Under the pieces are notes generated by a model, which saw only the letters and a list, made by a program, of their open reading frames with translations, had not been told where the DNA came from and did not search any database. From Verrucomicrobiaceae bacterium UBA2429 (GTDB lineage: Bacteria > Verrucomicrobiota > Verrucomicrobiia > Verrucomicrobiales > Verrucomicrobiaceae): DNA of 21,708 nt. Below are positions 5,841 through 13,549 of the stretch, one piece after another (position 1 is the first letter of the stretch; the number at the start of each line of letters is the position of its first letter). The DNA lies in assembly GCA_002343505.1 (NCBI GenBank), contig DDQZ01000071.1:1-21708 (forward strand), read 5' to 3'. Made by a program: the position numbers and the translations under genes.

Positions 5841-7952
5841 TCACGCCAGCCCGGCTCGCGCCAGCAGAGCCGTGGGGTCCGGATCGCGGCCCATGAAGTC
5901 GCGGAACAGCTTCGCCGGGTCCTCCGAGTTGCCGCGGCTGAGGATTTTGTCACGGAACTCGCGCCCCACCTTCGGGTTGAGCACGCCCTCCTGCTGAAAG
6001 CGGGTGAAGGCGTCGGCATCCAGCACCTCGGCCCACTTGTAGCTGTAGTAGCCGGCGGCGTATCCCACCGGGCTGCTGAACAAGTGCCCGAAGCGCCGCG
6101 CCATTGTCGGATTCTCCGTTTTCAAGGGCATCAGATAGTCCTTGAGCAGGCGGCGTGTGAGATCATCAAGGTCCGCGCCCTCCTCGAACGCGCGGCGCAT
6201 GTGCAGTTCCAGGTCCAGCTTGCCGAAGGAAAGCTGGCGCATGATGTCGCTGGCGCTGCGGTAGTTCCTGGCGGCCAGGACTTTCTTGAGCAGGCGCTGC
6301 GGGATCGGCTCGCCCGTCTCATGGTGGCGCGCGAACAAATCCAGGCTCTCGCGCTCCCAGCAGAAATTCTCCATGATCTGGGAGGGCAGTTCGACGAAGT
6401 CCCAGTAAACGCTGACCCCGTTGAGCGAGGGCACCTCCACATTGCCGAGCAGTTGGTGCAGCAGGTGGCCGAACTCATGAAACACCGTGCACACCTCGTC
6501 ATGGGTCAGCAGGGCCGGACGCCCGTCCACCGGGGGCGTCATGTTTCCGCAGATCAGGCCCAGGTGCAGGTGCCGGTCCTGATCCCCGCGGGGTGGGGAG
6601 CCGCCTTTGAGGTAGTTCATCCAGGCGCCGCCGCGCTTCGAGTCGCGCGGATGCCAGTCCGCGTAAAAGGAGCCGATGTGGACGCCCTTCTCGTTGCGCA
6701 TCTCGTAAAACTTCACCTCAGGATGCCACACTTCCACGGGGCCCAGCGTCTCGGGGCGCGTGCTTGCCTCAATTTTGTCTCCCGGCTTCACACAGACCAC
6801 ATCCCGCCCCACGATGCGCAGGTCGAAGACCAGCTCGGCCAGCCGGAACATGCCGCCGAGCACCTTGTCCAGGGGGAAATAAGGCCGCAGTTCTTCCTCG
6901 TCGAAATCGTACGCCGCCTTGCGCTGCCTCTCCGCCCAGTAGGCCACCTCCCAAGGCTCCAGCAAATCCGCGCGCTTCCCCGAGTGCTCGGCCCGGAATT
7001 CCTGGAGTTGCATTGTCTCCCGGTCGAAGGCGGTTTTGACCTTTGCATGCAGTCCCTCAATGAATGCCAGGGCAGCCGCTCCGTTTTTTGCCATGCGCTG
7101 CTGGAGCACGAGGTCGGCAAAGTGCGGCTTGCCCAGAAGTTCCGCCTTCTCCTGCCGCAGGCGCAGGATTTTCCAGATCAGGTCCGTGTTGTCATGCGCG
7201 CCGCGGCCGATGCTCACCGACCCCTCCCACACCTGCCGGCGCAGGGTCTCGTCCTCCGCATGCTCCATCACCGGAATCATCGAGGGCGCCTTCAAGGTGA
7301 GGCGGTACTGCGGTCGCTCCGGAGTGCCCAGCCCCTTTGCCGCCGCGTCTGCGCGCGCGGCTTCGATGGCGGAGGCGGGCAGTCCCTTCAGGCGGCCAGT
7401 GTCCGGCAGCACCAGTTCCCAGGCGTTGGTCGAGTCGAGCACGTTTTCCGAATACTTCTGCGTCGCCTGGGATAGCTCCGACTCCAGTTCCTCCAGCCTT
7501 TTTTTCTTCTCCGGCGGCAGGTCCGCGCCGGCCTGGCGGAAGCCCTCCATCGTTTCATCGAGCGCGCGTGCCCGCACGGGGGGCAGCGACCGGGCATCTT
7601 CCGTCTTCGCGTAGGTTTCCAGCAGGTCCCACAGGTGCTCGTTGAGCGGGATTTTGGCAAAGAACGCGCTCACCTCCGGAAGCATGGCATTGTGCGCCTC
7701 GCGCAGCTCGGGCGAGTTGCAGAGGGCGTCCAGGTGCTGCACCAGGCCCCAGGCCTCGTTCAGCGGACGCGTCGCCTCCTCCAGCGCCAGGATCACCGAC
7801 TCGAAGCTCATCTTACCCCGGTCTTGTTCGCTGACCGCGTTGAGCCTCTGCTCCGCCTCCCGCAACGCCCGCGTGATGTCCGCCTGGATGGCCGCAGGGG
7901 CGAGAGTGGACCAGCGGATGTGAAAATCCTGGGTGAGGAAGGGGGTGTCCAT
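5841..7952 (-). CDS. M3 family oligopeptidase (oligopeptidase A-like)
   Basis: A 703-residue zinc metallopeptidase of family M3 (thimet oligopeptidase/OpdA group), cytoplasmic, cleaving short peptides, including leftovers from ATP-dependent proteolysis and signal-peptide turnover. The zinc site FHEFGHLLHQLL has HEFGH at 492-496, with Glu521 in DFVELPSQIMENF as third ligand. The substrate-binding tail motif FSSPVGYAAGYYSYKWAEVLDADAF is near the C-terminus. The helical N-terminal half starts FLTQDFHIRW. The length agrees with OpdA/PrlC (about 680). There is no signal peptide. The ATG at 7952 starts directly before the conserved N-terminus, without a Shine-Dalgarno sequence. It is divergent from the tmRNA gene, with 119 bp between. 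The 'opdA/prlC' name is not assigned because M3 subfamilies overlap. Confidence 0.92.
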   Translation of the reverse strand: MDTPFLTQDFHIRWSTLAPAAIQADITRALREAEQRLNAVSEQDRGKMSFESVILALEEATRPLNEAWGLVQHLDALCNSPELREAHNAMLPEVSAFFAKIPLNEHLWDLLETYAKTEDARSLPPVRARALDETMEGFRQAGADLPPEKKKRLEELESELSQATQKYSENVLDSTNAWELVLPDTGRLKGLPASAIEAARADAAAKGLGTPERPQYRLTLKAPSMIPVMEHAEDETLRRQVWEGSVSIGRGAHDNTDLIWKILRLRQEKAELLGKPHFADLVLQQRMAKNGAAALAFIEGLHAKVKTAFDRETMQLQEFRAEHSGKRADLLEPWEVAYWAERQRKAAYDFDEEELRPYFPLDKVLGGMFRLAELVFDLRIVGRDVVCVKPGDKIEASTRPETLGPVEVWHPEVKFYEMRNEKGVHIGSFYADWHPRDSKRGGAWMNYLKGGSPPRGDQDRHLHLGLICGNMTPPVDGRPALLTHDEVCTVFHEFGHLLHQLLGNVEVPSLNGVSVYWDFVELPSQIMENFCWERESLDLFARHHETGEPIPQRLLKKVLAARNYRSASDIMRQLSFGKLDLELHMRRAFEEGADLDDLTRRLLKDYLMPLKTENPTMARRFGHLFSSPVGYAAGYYSYKWAEVLDADAFTRFQQEGVLNPKVGREFRDKILSRGNSEDPAKLFRDFMGRDPDPTALLARAGLA

Positions 7953-8071
7953 GTTGGGGCGCGAGTTTTAAACCGCGCTCGTTGCCGCGCAAATGGAAAG
8001 CTCCCTCCGAGTCCGACAAACGCCTTGACCTCCCGCCCTCATCGGCGAGTCTGCATGCGTCAACACTGACC

Positions 8072-8423
8072 GGGGGCGTCCTGGTTTCGACGGGTAGTCT
8101 GCGGTCGGGGTGGCATGCCGAGGATGATTCGTTGGCCTCGTTAATCACCGGATCAAAACCATAACTGCAAACTCTAACGAGCTCGCACTCGCGGCCTAAG
8201 CACCGCGACATTTCCAGGGCCATGTCTGGTAGCCCTGGAGATGCCACCACCAGGCTGGCTGGCTGACCGGGCGACCGGGTCGAAAGCGAGATTCCACAGG
8301 ACGCTGGGTTTGGGGCATTCCGCCGTCGAAGGCCCCCAGCCGAGATCAAATGGCAGGCTAAGCATGTAGAAGCTCCGGCTTATGGCCATTCGGACAGGGG
8401 TTCAACTCCCCTCGCCTCCACCA
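8072..8423 (+). ncRNA. ssrA: Transfer-messenger RNA (tmRNA), standard one-piece form
   Basis: Rescues ribosomes stalled on broken mRNAs and adds a proteolysis tag, together with SmpB. The 5' end GGGGGCGTCCTGGTTTCGACGGG and the 3' end GGTTCAACTCCCCTCGCCTCC-A-CCA form the tRNA-like domain: GGGGGCG (8072-8078) pairs with CGCCTCC (8413-8419, one G-U), A8420 is the discriminator and CCA (8421-8423) is encoded. The resume codon GCA at 8167 follows ATAACT. The frame reads GCA AAC TCT AAC GAG CTC GCA CTC GCG GCC TAA, stop at 8197-8199, tag ANSNELALAA, ending LAA as proteases require. Paired GC-rich segments between 8200 and 8395 fit the pseudoknots. Length 352 nt. Upstream, TTGACC at 8025-8030 could be a -35 box, but I found no good -10 partner. 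Confidence 0.97.
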
Positions 8424-8424
8424 C

Positions 8425-8438
8425 CTTGATTTTTCAAG
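8425..8438 (+). terminator. Weak candidate tmRNA terminator hairpin
   Basis: CTTGA, TTTT, TCAAG immediately follow the encoded CCA. The stem is only 5 bp and AT-rich, with no T run beyond it. The T run itself forms the loop and arm, so it may equally act together with the preceding GC-rich T-arm of tmRNA. Position is the main support. Confidence 0.25.
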
Positions 8439-8460
8439 AAATTCGGGGTGGATGGGTTGG

Positions 8461-8513
8461 TTTTGGCAACATTTTTGGCAACACATCGCCCGGCAACGCC
8501 CGTGTCGGCGATG
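8461..8513. repeat. Direct repeat plus inverted repeat 3' of tmRNA
   Basis: TTTTGGCAACA occurs at 8461-8471 and again at 8473-8483, a 12-bp period, directly followed by CATCGCC (8484-8490), whose exact complement GGCGATG is at 8507-8513. Another GGCAACG occurs inside the loop and again near 8529. It fills the 134-bp spacer between the tmRNA and the convergent rnhB. Repeated short arms beside a tmRNA 3' end are reminiscent of recombinase-recognition sites, but no integrase gene is present here. Confidence 0.6.
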
Positions 8514-8557
8514 GGCGCGGGTGGGAGTGGCAACGCACTTCCGCAGCCGACTTCATT

Positions 8558-9169
8558 TCAAAGTCCCAACTCAAAACATGCGGCGACGGGGGCGAAGCTG
8601 CGGCGGTGCTCGGGGCATGGGCCGAGCCGCTTCAAGGCGGCGAGGTGCGCGGGCGTGGGGTAGCCTTTGTGGATCTCGAAGCCGTAGCCGGTGTGCTTTT
8701 CCGCCAGGGCGCGCATGAGGCGGTCGCGCGTGACTTTGGCGATGATGCTGGCGGCGGCGATGGAGTAGCTGAGGCTGTCGCCTTGGACCAGTGCGCGCTG
8801 GGGCACGGGGAAGTCGCGCACGGGTTTGCCATCTATCAAGGCGGCGTCGGCCTGAAGGGCGCGGGCGCAGCGCCTCATGCCGAGCCAGGTGGCCTGGAGG
8901 ATGTTGATCTCGTCTATCTCGGCGGCGCTGACGATCTCGCAGTGCCAGCGCAGGCGCGCGTCGGCCATGAGCTCGGTGTGAAGTTGCTCGCGCTGGTTTT
9001 CGCGGAGCTGCTTGGAGTCGTTCAGCACAGGGTGGGCGAAGCCTTCGGGCAGGATGACGCCAGCCACGCACACGGGGCCGGCCAGGGGGCCGCGTCCTGC
9101 CTCGTCTATGCCGCAGACGCGGAGGTGGCCGGCGGCGCGGAGCTGGTTTTCGTGGTCGAGGCTGGGCAT
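8558..9169 (-). CDS. rnhB: Ribonuclease HII
   Basis: Endonuclease that cuts the RNA strand of RNA/DNA hybrids and removes misincorporated ribonucleotides; cytoplasmic. At 203 residues it has the normal length. The acidic active site is complete: CGIDEAGRGPLAGP with Asp22 and Glu23, IDGKPV with Asp113, and KVTRDRLM with Asp149. NDSKQL (50-55), GDSLSYSIAAASIIAKV and GYGFEIHKGYPTPAH, the family's C-terminal signature, are also present. The ATG at 9169 puts the catalytic motif at residue 19; there is no Shine-Dalgarno sequence. It is divergent from fabF (86 bp) and convergent with the tmRNA gene. Confidence 0.96.
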   Translation of the reverse strand: MPSLDHENQLRAAGHLRVCGIDEAGRGPLAGPVCVAGVILPEGFAHPVLNDSKQLRENQREQLHTELMADARLRWHCEIVSAAEIDEINILQATWLGMRRCARALQADAALIDGKPVRDFPVPQRALVQGDSLSYSIAAASIIAKVTRDRLMRALAEKHTGYGFEIHKGYPTPAHLAALKRLGPCPEHRRSFAPVAACFELGL

Positions 9170-9180
9170 TTGGACGTTGA

Positions 9181-9208
9181 TTGAAAATTCCTTGCCCCGG
9201 CATGTAAA
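9181..9208 (+). promoter_or_regulatory. Candidate promoter for fabF
   Basis: TTGAAA (9181-9186) and TGTAAA (9203-9208) are separated by 16 bases and lie 48 bases upstream of the fabF ATG, in the divergent rnhB-fabF spacer. Both hexamers match the sigma-70 consensus at four or five of six positions. No operator was recognised. Confidence 0.3.
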
Positions 9209-9255
9209 GCGTGTTCTCTCAACCTCCAGTTCAAAACCACCCCCACACCAGCCAC

Positions 9256-10506
9256 ATGAGCGAACGCCGCGTAGTCATCACAGGAATCGGAGTCGTTTCC
9301 CCCCTCGGGAACAACAAGGACGATTTCTGGAAAAACCTCGTCGCCGGAAAGAGCGGCATCCGCCGCATCCAGAGCATGGACACGACGAACTATGACTGCA
9401 AGATCGCGGGCGAGGTGGTGGACTTTGATCCGACGCCTTTCTTCAACAACCACAAGGAGGCCAGGCGCGCGGACCGCTTTTTCCAGATGGCCATGGCGGC
9501 CTCGAAGATGGCGGTGAAGGACAGCGGCCTGAACCCGGACAGCCTGGACCTGCACCGCATCGGTGTGATGGTGGGCAGCGGCATCGGCGGACTGAGCACG
9601 ATCGAGACCCAATACGAGATCCTGCTCAACAAGGGGCCGGGCCGGGTGTCGCCCTTCCTGATCCCGATGATGATCACGAACATCGCCACAGGCATGATCG
9701 CCACCGAGTTCGGCTTCATGGGGCCGAACATGTGCATCACCACGGCGTGCGCCACCTCCAACAACAACATCGGCGAGGCATGGCGCATCATCAAATTTGG
9801 CGACGCGGACGCCATCGTCTGCGGCGGCTCCGAGGCGAGCATCCGCCCGTGCGGCCTGTCCGGGTTTGCGAACATGAAGGCCCTGTCTTTGCGCAATGAC
9901 GAGCCGGAGCGCGCCTCCCGCCCCTGGGACAAAGACCGCGACGGATTCGTGATGGGCGAGGGCTCCGGCGTGGTGGTGATCGAGGAGCTGGAGCACGCGA
10001 AGAAGCGCGGAGCGACGATTTACTGCGAGCTGGCAGGCTATGGAGTGACGGCGGACGCCTATCACCTCACGGCGCCGCACCCGGATGGCATCGGCGCCTC
10101 GAAGTGCATGGAGATGGCGCTGCGCCACGCGAAGCTGAACGCCGAGGAGGTGCAGTATGTGAACGCTCACGCCACCTCGACGCCGGTGGGGGATCTGTGC
10201 GAGTTGCGGGCGATCAAGCGCACCTTTGGCAGCTTCGCGCAAAAGGGACTGCTGGTCTCCGGCACCAAGTCCATGACCGGCCACCTGCTGGGCGCGGCGG
10301 GTGGCATCGAGCTCGCGGCGAGTGTGCTCGCCCTGCGCGACCAGATCGTGCCGCCGACGATCAACGTGGAAAATCCCGATCCTGAAGTGGATGTGGACAT
10401 CGTGGCCAACGAGGCGCGCCCGGCGAAGCTGACAGCGGCGCTGAGCAACAGCTTCGGCTTCGGCGGCCACAACTCCTCGGTGCTGGTGAAGAAGTTCGAG
10501 GGTTGA
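9256..10506 (+). CDS. fabF: Beta-ketoacyl-ACP synthase II
   Basis: Elongating condensing enzyme of type II fatty-acid synthesis: joins malonyl-ACP to acyl-ACP. 416 residues starting MSERRVVITGIGVVSPLG. The thiolase-fold catalytic set is complete: Cys165 in TTACATSNNNIGEA, His305 in VNAHATSTPVGD, Lys338 and His343 in GTKSMTGHLLGAAGG, and the closing SNSFGFGGHNSSVL loop. FVMGEGSGVVVIEELEHA is also typical. A His or Gln is often found in the nucleophile-elbow stretch where this protein has three Asn (SNNNIGEA). The ATG at 9256 is fixed by the conserved N-terminus and has no Shine-Dalgarno sequence. No acpP or other fab gene adjoins it: the upstream neighbour is divergent rnhB and the downstream gene is a dehydrogenase 71 bp away. 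Confidence 0.96.
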   Translation: MSERRVVITGIGVVSPLGNNKDDFWKNLVAGKSGIRRIQSMDTTNYDCKIAGEVVDFDPTPFFNNHKEARRADRFFQMAMAASKMAVKDSGLNPDSLDLHRIGVMVGSGIGGLSTIETQYEILLNKGPGRVSPFLIPMMITNIATGMIATEFGFMGPNMCITTACATSNNNIGEAWRIIKFGDADAIVCGGSEASIRPCGLSGFANMKALSLRNDEPERASRPWDKDRDGFVMGEGSGVVVIEELEHAKKRGATIYCELAGYGVTADAYHLTAPHPDGIGASKCMEMALRHAKLNAEEVQYVNAHATSTPVGDLCELRAIKRTFGSFAQKGLLVSGTKSMTGHLLGAAGGIELAASVLALRDQIVPPTINVENPDPEVDVDIVANEARPAKLTAALSNSFGFGGHNSSVLVKKFEG

Positions 10507-10577
10507 GCCACTTCGGCTGCGGCTCGTGCTGGATTCAGTCACGGATTACGGGAAGGGCTTTACTGCGATTTGATGAT

Positions 10578-11426
10578 ATGAGCGCGACTTCAACGATGAG
10601 CGAATCTTTGGACATCGGCCTGCTCGGGCAGGGCATCATCGGCAGCCGGGTGGCGGAGAACCTGCGCAAGGCGGGCCATTGCGTGCATGTGTGGAGTCGC
10701 ACGGGCAGGGCAGGGGGCCTGCCAAGCCCGCGCGTGGTGGCGCAGAAGGCGGAGATCCTGCAAATTTTCACGCGCGACTCGGAGGCGCTGCTGGCGGCGC
10801 TCAATGACGCGCGTCCGGCGCTGACGGCGCGGCATGTGGTGATGAACCACGCCACGGTGAGCAAGGCGGCGACGCTGGAAGCGGCGCGGATTTGCGCGGA
10901 GGCGGGCGCGGCTTTCCTCGACGCGCCCTTTACCGGCAGCAAGATGGCGGCGCAGAATGCCAAACTGGTCTATTACATCGGAGGAGACGAGGCGGTGCTG
11001 GAGCGCGCGCGGCCGGTGCTGGAGCTGAGTTCGGCGAAGATTTTGCCAGTGGGTAAAATCGGTGACGCTATGGTGCTCAAGATCGTGACCAACCTGGTGA
11101 CGGCGGTGACGGTGAAAGCGCTGGCCGAGGCGGCGGCGATCACAAAGGCGCAGGGCGTGCCGCTGGAGGCGCTGCGGACTGCGCTGGAGGCGAACGCGAA
11201 CTACTCCGCGCTCATCGGCATGAAGCTGCCCGCGCTGATGAGCGGGGACTTCGAGCCGCACTTCTCGCTGGTGAACATGCTGAAGGATGCTGACTTCGCC
11301 CGCGCGCTGGCGGTGGAGTCGGGATTGTCGGTGCCAGCCGTGGACTGCGCGGCGGAGGCGATGCGCGCGGGAGTGGCCGAGGGGTTGGGTGAGCAGGATT
11401 TTTCCATCATGGGCCGCCTGCCATGA
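10578..11426 (+). CDS. NAD(P)-dependent beta-hydroxyacid dehydrogenase family protein
   Basis: A 282-residue protein of the 3-hydroxyisobutyrate/tartronate-semialdehyde/GLYR1 reductase family, cytoplasmic. The Rossmann start DIGLLGQGIIGSRVAENL has GxGxxG at 17-22. The substrate loop DAPFTGSKMAAQNAKL corresponds to the family's DAPVSGG segment. GDAMVLKIVTN carries the catalytic Lys168 and the Asn four residues on. After these comes an all-helical C-terminal domain with the usual LKDADFA...GLSVPAVDCA. The substrate cannot be assigned, because the loop differs from HIBADH. ATG 10578 is used; an ATG six codons downstream is equally plausible and neither has a Shine-Dalgarno sequence. The stop TGA overlaps the start of the ygfZ-like gene (ATGA), so the two are translationally coupled. 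Confidence 0.88.
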   Translation: MSATSTMSESLDIGLLGQGIIGSRVAENLRKAGHCVHVWSRTGRAGGLPSPRVVAQKAEILQIFTRDSEALLAALNDARPALTARHVVMNHATVSKAATLEAARICAEAGAAFLDAPFTGSKMAAQNAKLVYYIGGDEAVLERARPVLELSSAKILPVGKIGDAMVLKIVTNLVTAVTVKALAEAAAITKAQGVPLEALRTALEANANYSALIGMKLPALMSGDFEPHFSLVNMLKDADFARALAVESGLSVPAVDCAAEAMRAGVAEGLGEQDFSIMGRLP

Positions 11427-12310
11427 ACGCGGAGATATTTCAAAGACTGGAGACGGAGGGTGGCTGGCTGCACTTTTCCAGGCGGGCCAAGTGGCGGCTG
11501 TCCGGCGCGGATCGCGTTCGCTACCTGAACGGCCAGGTGACGCAGGACGCGCGCCGCGCGGATGCCAGGTCCGCTTTGCACGCCTGCGTGACGAACGCGA
11601 AGGGCCGCATCGAGGGCGACATCTTTTTCCACGCCGCGCCGGATGGTGAGAGCCTGCTGCTCGACGCGCCCGCAGGGCTGCGCGAGACGCTGGGCATGAG
11701 GCTGGAGCGTTACATCATCGCCGATGACGCGCTGCTGGAGGATGTGACGGAGGAGTGGCAGCTCTGGCACCGCTTTGGCCCCTCAGTGGATGCGGATGGA
11801 ACGACAGGCGGGCTGATCTGCAGAAGACTGGCTTGCCCGGGCATGGATGTCTGGCTGCCTGCGGAGGCCCCGCCGCCCGGCGAAGCATTGAGCGAAGAAG
11901 ATGCCGGGACGCTGCGCATCCTGCGCGGAGTGCCGGCATGGCCGCATGAGCTGAACACGGACGTTTTTCCCCAAGAGGCGGGTCTTGAGGCTGAGACGAT
12001 GAGTTACACCAAAGGCTGCTACATCGGCCAGGAGGTGCTCTCGCGCATCAAGAGCACGGGTAGAATGCCGCGCGAGCTTGTGCTCTGGACCTCGGAGGAC
12101 GAGGTGGCTGGCGGCGCTCTGCTTTGGCGGGAGGATGGCACGAAGGCGGGCGTGGTGACGAGCGCCGCGCGGCATCCGCTGAGCGGGCTCATGCAAGGGC
12201 TGGCCTATGCGAGGCAGGGGGCGGTGGAAAAGGATTCGCGGTTGCTTGTCGGAAACGACATGGCTAGTATCGCCGCCAGTCTTTCGATCCAAACCCTGCC
12301 CTGCCGATGA
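11423..12310 (+). CDS. ygfZ: YgfZ/GcvT-domain folate-binding protein
   Basis: A 295-residue protein of the tetrahydrofolate-binding YgfZ family (related to glycine-cleavage T protein), which supports repair or assembly of certain iron-sulfur enzymes. The family signature KGCYIGQE is intact at residues 197-204 with Cys199. The N-terminal element LSGADRVRYLNGQVTQD and the TNAKGRIEGDIFF strand match the family, as do ELNTDVFPQEAGLE before the signature and the C-terminal barrel (GRMPRELVLW, AGVVTSAARHP). The ATG at 11423 overlaps the preceding stop by four bases, and the TGA at 12308-12310 overlaps the next start in the same way, placing it in the middle of a coupled three-gene run. Confidence 0.9.
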   Translation: MNAEIFQRLETEGGWLHFSRRAKWRLSGADRVRYLNGQVTQDARRADARSALHACVTNAKGRIEGDIFFHAAPDGESLLLDAPAGLRETLGMRLERYIIADDALLEDVTEEWQLWHRFGPSVDADGTTGGLICRRLACPGMDVWLPAEAPPPGEALSEEDAGTLRILRGVPAWPHELNTDVFPQEAGLEAETMSYTKGCYIGQEVLSRIKSTGRMPRELVLWTSEDEVAGGALLWREDGTKAGVVTSAARHPLSGLMQGLAYARQGAVEKDSRLLVGNDMASIAASLSIQTLPCR

Positions 12311-12591
12311 TGCCCCTCCGCTTGTTGATGACCGCCCTCGCGCTTCTTTCCATCGTTTCCTGCGAATTCGGAGGCAGGGCGGATGTCAGGAATCCAACGG
12401 TGGAGGAATTGGACCGACTGGATGTGGAGTGGGGACTGCCGCAGCGCAAATCGCGCGGCGCGCCGAAGCGCACCTATCAATACACGGAGCCGTCACCGAG
12501 TTATTCGCCAGCGGCTCCAGCGGACGCACCCGCCGCGCCCGCGCCACCGCGTGAAACTATCCAGGGCTTGCCGCCCGGCGCTCCGCAGTGA
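12307..12591 (+). CDS. Small proline-rich lipoprotein
   Basis: A 94-residue predicted lipoprotein with a 19-residue leader, MMPLRLLMTALALLSIVSC. The lipobox IVSC predicts lipidation of Cys19. The mature part has a short acidic helix, NPTVEELDRLDVEWGLPQR, then basic residues, and ends in a Pro/Ala/Ser-rich tail (APADAPAAPAPP). No enzymatic domain is visible and I do not recognise a family. Two ATG codons in tandem (12307 and 12310) can both serve; the first overlaps the ygfZ stop (ATGA). The following cyclophilin gene begins 31 bases after its stop, so it is likely in the same transcript. Confidence 0.7.
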   Translation: MMPLRLLMTALALLSIVSCEFGGRADVRNPTVEELDRLDVEWGLPQRKSRGAPKRTYQYTEPSPSYSPAAPADAPAAPAPPRETIQGLPPGAPQ

Positions 12592-12622
12592 GGACGACGC
12601 AACCCCATCCGTTCCTGAAGCC

Positions 12623-13510
12623 GTGAAAACTTCCCCGATCTTTTTCGCACTGCTGGCCGCGCCCGCCCTCATGGCACAAACTTCCGCGCCGGACCAGCCG
12701 CTGGCTCCCATTCCTCCGCTCACGCCTTTGCCGCCGATCGAAAGACTGGCCGACCAGGCCCAGCGCGAGCTGTTTGACGCTGCCGCTGGCAGCGTTCCAA
12801 AAAACGACGGCCCCGTGGTGTCCCAGAGCGGTCGCAAGACCACTTTCTCAGCGCTTCCGGGGGAGGATCCCTCCGCGTGGAAGTCCGACGAACTGCGCAA
12901 GCTCGCCGTCATGGAGGTGTCCTTCGGCGGCGCGGTCGAGACGGTGATGTTCGTGCTCCATCCGCAGGATGCTCCGCAGACGGTCTCCAACTTTCTCGAC
13001 AATTGCGAGACCGGCGCCTACAACGGCCTGGCCTTCCACCGCGCCATTGAGGGCTTCATCGTGCAGACAGGAGATCCTCTCACTTCCGACGAGGGAGCGC
13101 GCGAGCGCTGGGGCACGGGCGGCGAGGAAAAAACCGTGCCCGCCGAGATCAAGCGCAAACACCGCAAGGGAGCGGTGGCCATGGGACGGCGAAGCGACTC
13201 GGTGAATCCAGGACGCCGCTCGAACGGATTTCAGTTTTATTTCGCGCTTGGCAATTTCGGCTCGCTGGATGGCAAATACACCGTCTTTGGCCAGGTGGTG
13301 TCAGGCTTGGAGACGCTGGAGCGCATTTCCAAAATGCCCGTGGACAGCAACGACTGCCCTGTAGCACGCATTGAGATCAAGTCCCTCAAAGTGCTAGACC
13401 AAAAAGGCCCGCTTCAGGAGCCTGTGCGCGACACGGGTGACGGCCGCAAGTACACGAAGCCGGCGGCCGCCAAGGGATTCTTCGAGCGCTTTTTGGAGCG
13501 TGTGTGGTAA
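12623..13510 (+). CDS. Exported cyclophilin-type peptidyl-prolyl isomerase
   Basis: A 295-residue protein with an N-terminal signal peptide (MKTSPIFFALLAAPALMA, probable cleavage after Ala18) and a Pro-rich linker to about residue 40, so it acts in the periplasm or envelope. The cyclophilin domain is clear: TVMFVLHPQDAPQTVSNFL, YNGLAFHRAIEGFIVQTGDP with the catalytic-type Phe138-His-Arg, NGFQFYFALGNFGSLDGKY and TVFGQVVSGLETLERI. It has a long internal loop (about residues 158-185, TSDEGARERWGTG...AVAMGRR). The catalytic Arg140 is present. The C-terminal extension, about 30 basic residues ending RFLERVW, is unusual. The GTG start at 12623 is chosen because it begins the signal peptide; upstream codons in frame overlap the lipoprotein gene in a different frame. 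Confidence 0.9.
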   Translation: MKTSPIFFALLAAPALMAQTSAPDQPLAPIPPLTPLPPIERLADQAQRELFDAAAGSVPKNDGPVVSQSGRKTTFSALPGEDPSAWKSDELRKLAVMEVSFGGAVETVMFVLHPQDAPQTVSNFLDNCETGAYNGLAFHRAIEGFIVQTGDPLTSDEGARERWGTGGEEKTVPAEIKRKHRKGAVAMGRRSDSVNPGRRSNGFQFYFALGNFGSLDGKYTVFGQVVSGLETLERISKMPVDSNDCPVARIEIKSLKVLDQKGPLQEPVRDTGDGRKYTKPAAAKGFFERFLERVW

Positions 13511-13522
13511 GGCGCGGGAACC

Positions 13523-13549
13523 GGCGGTGTTTTATAACCCAATACCGCC
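13523..13549 (+). promoter_or_regulatory. Hairpin ending one base before the YkvA-like start codon
   Basis: GGCGGTGTT (13523-13531) pairs with AATACCGCC (13541-13549): a 9-bp stem with one G-U pair and a 9-base AT-rich loop containing TATAAC. The last base of the stem directly abuts the ATG at 13550. Hairpins at this position would be expected to control ribosome access; a terminator is less likely because no T run follows. Confidence 0.4.

Noticed and set aside
7813..8349. Antisense open frame of 178 codons across the tmRNA gene
   Set aside because: It overlaps the tmRNA and the start of the M3 peptidase on the same strand, has no recognisable domain, and exists only because the region is GC-rich and stop-poor.
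12383..12622. 80-codon upstream extension of the cyclophilin frame
   Set aside because: It overlaps the lipoprotein gene in another frame, and the signal peptide starts at the GTG at 12623.
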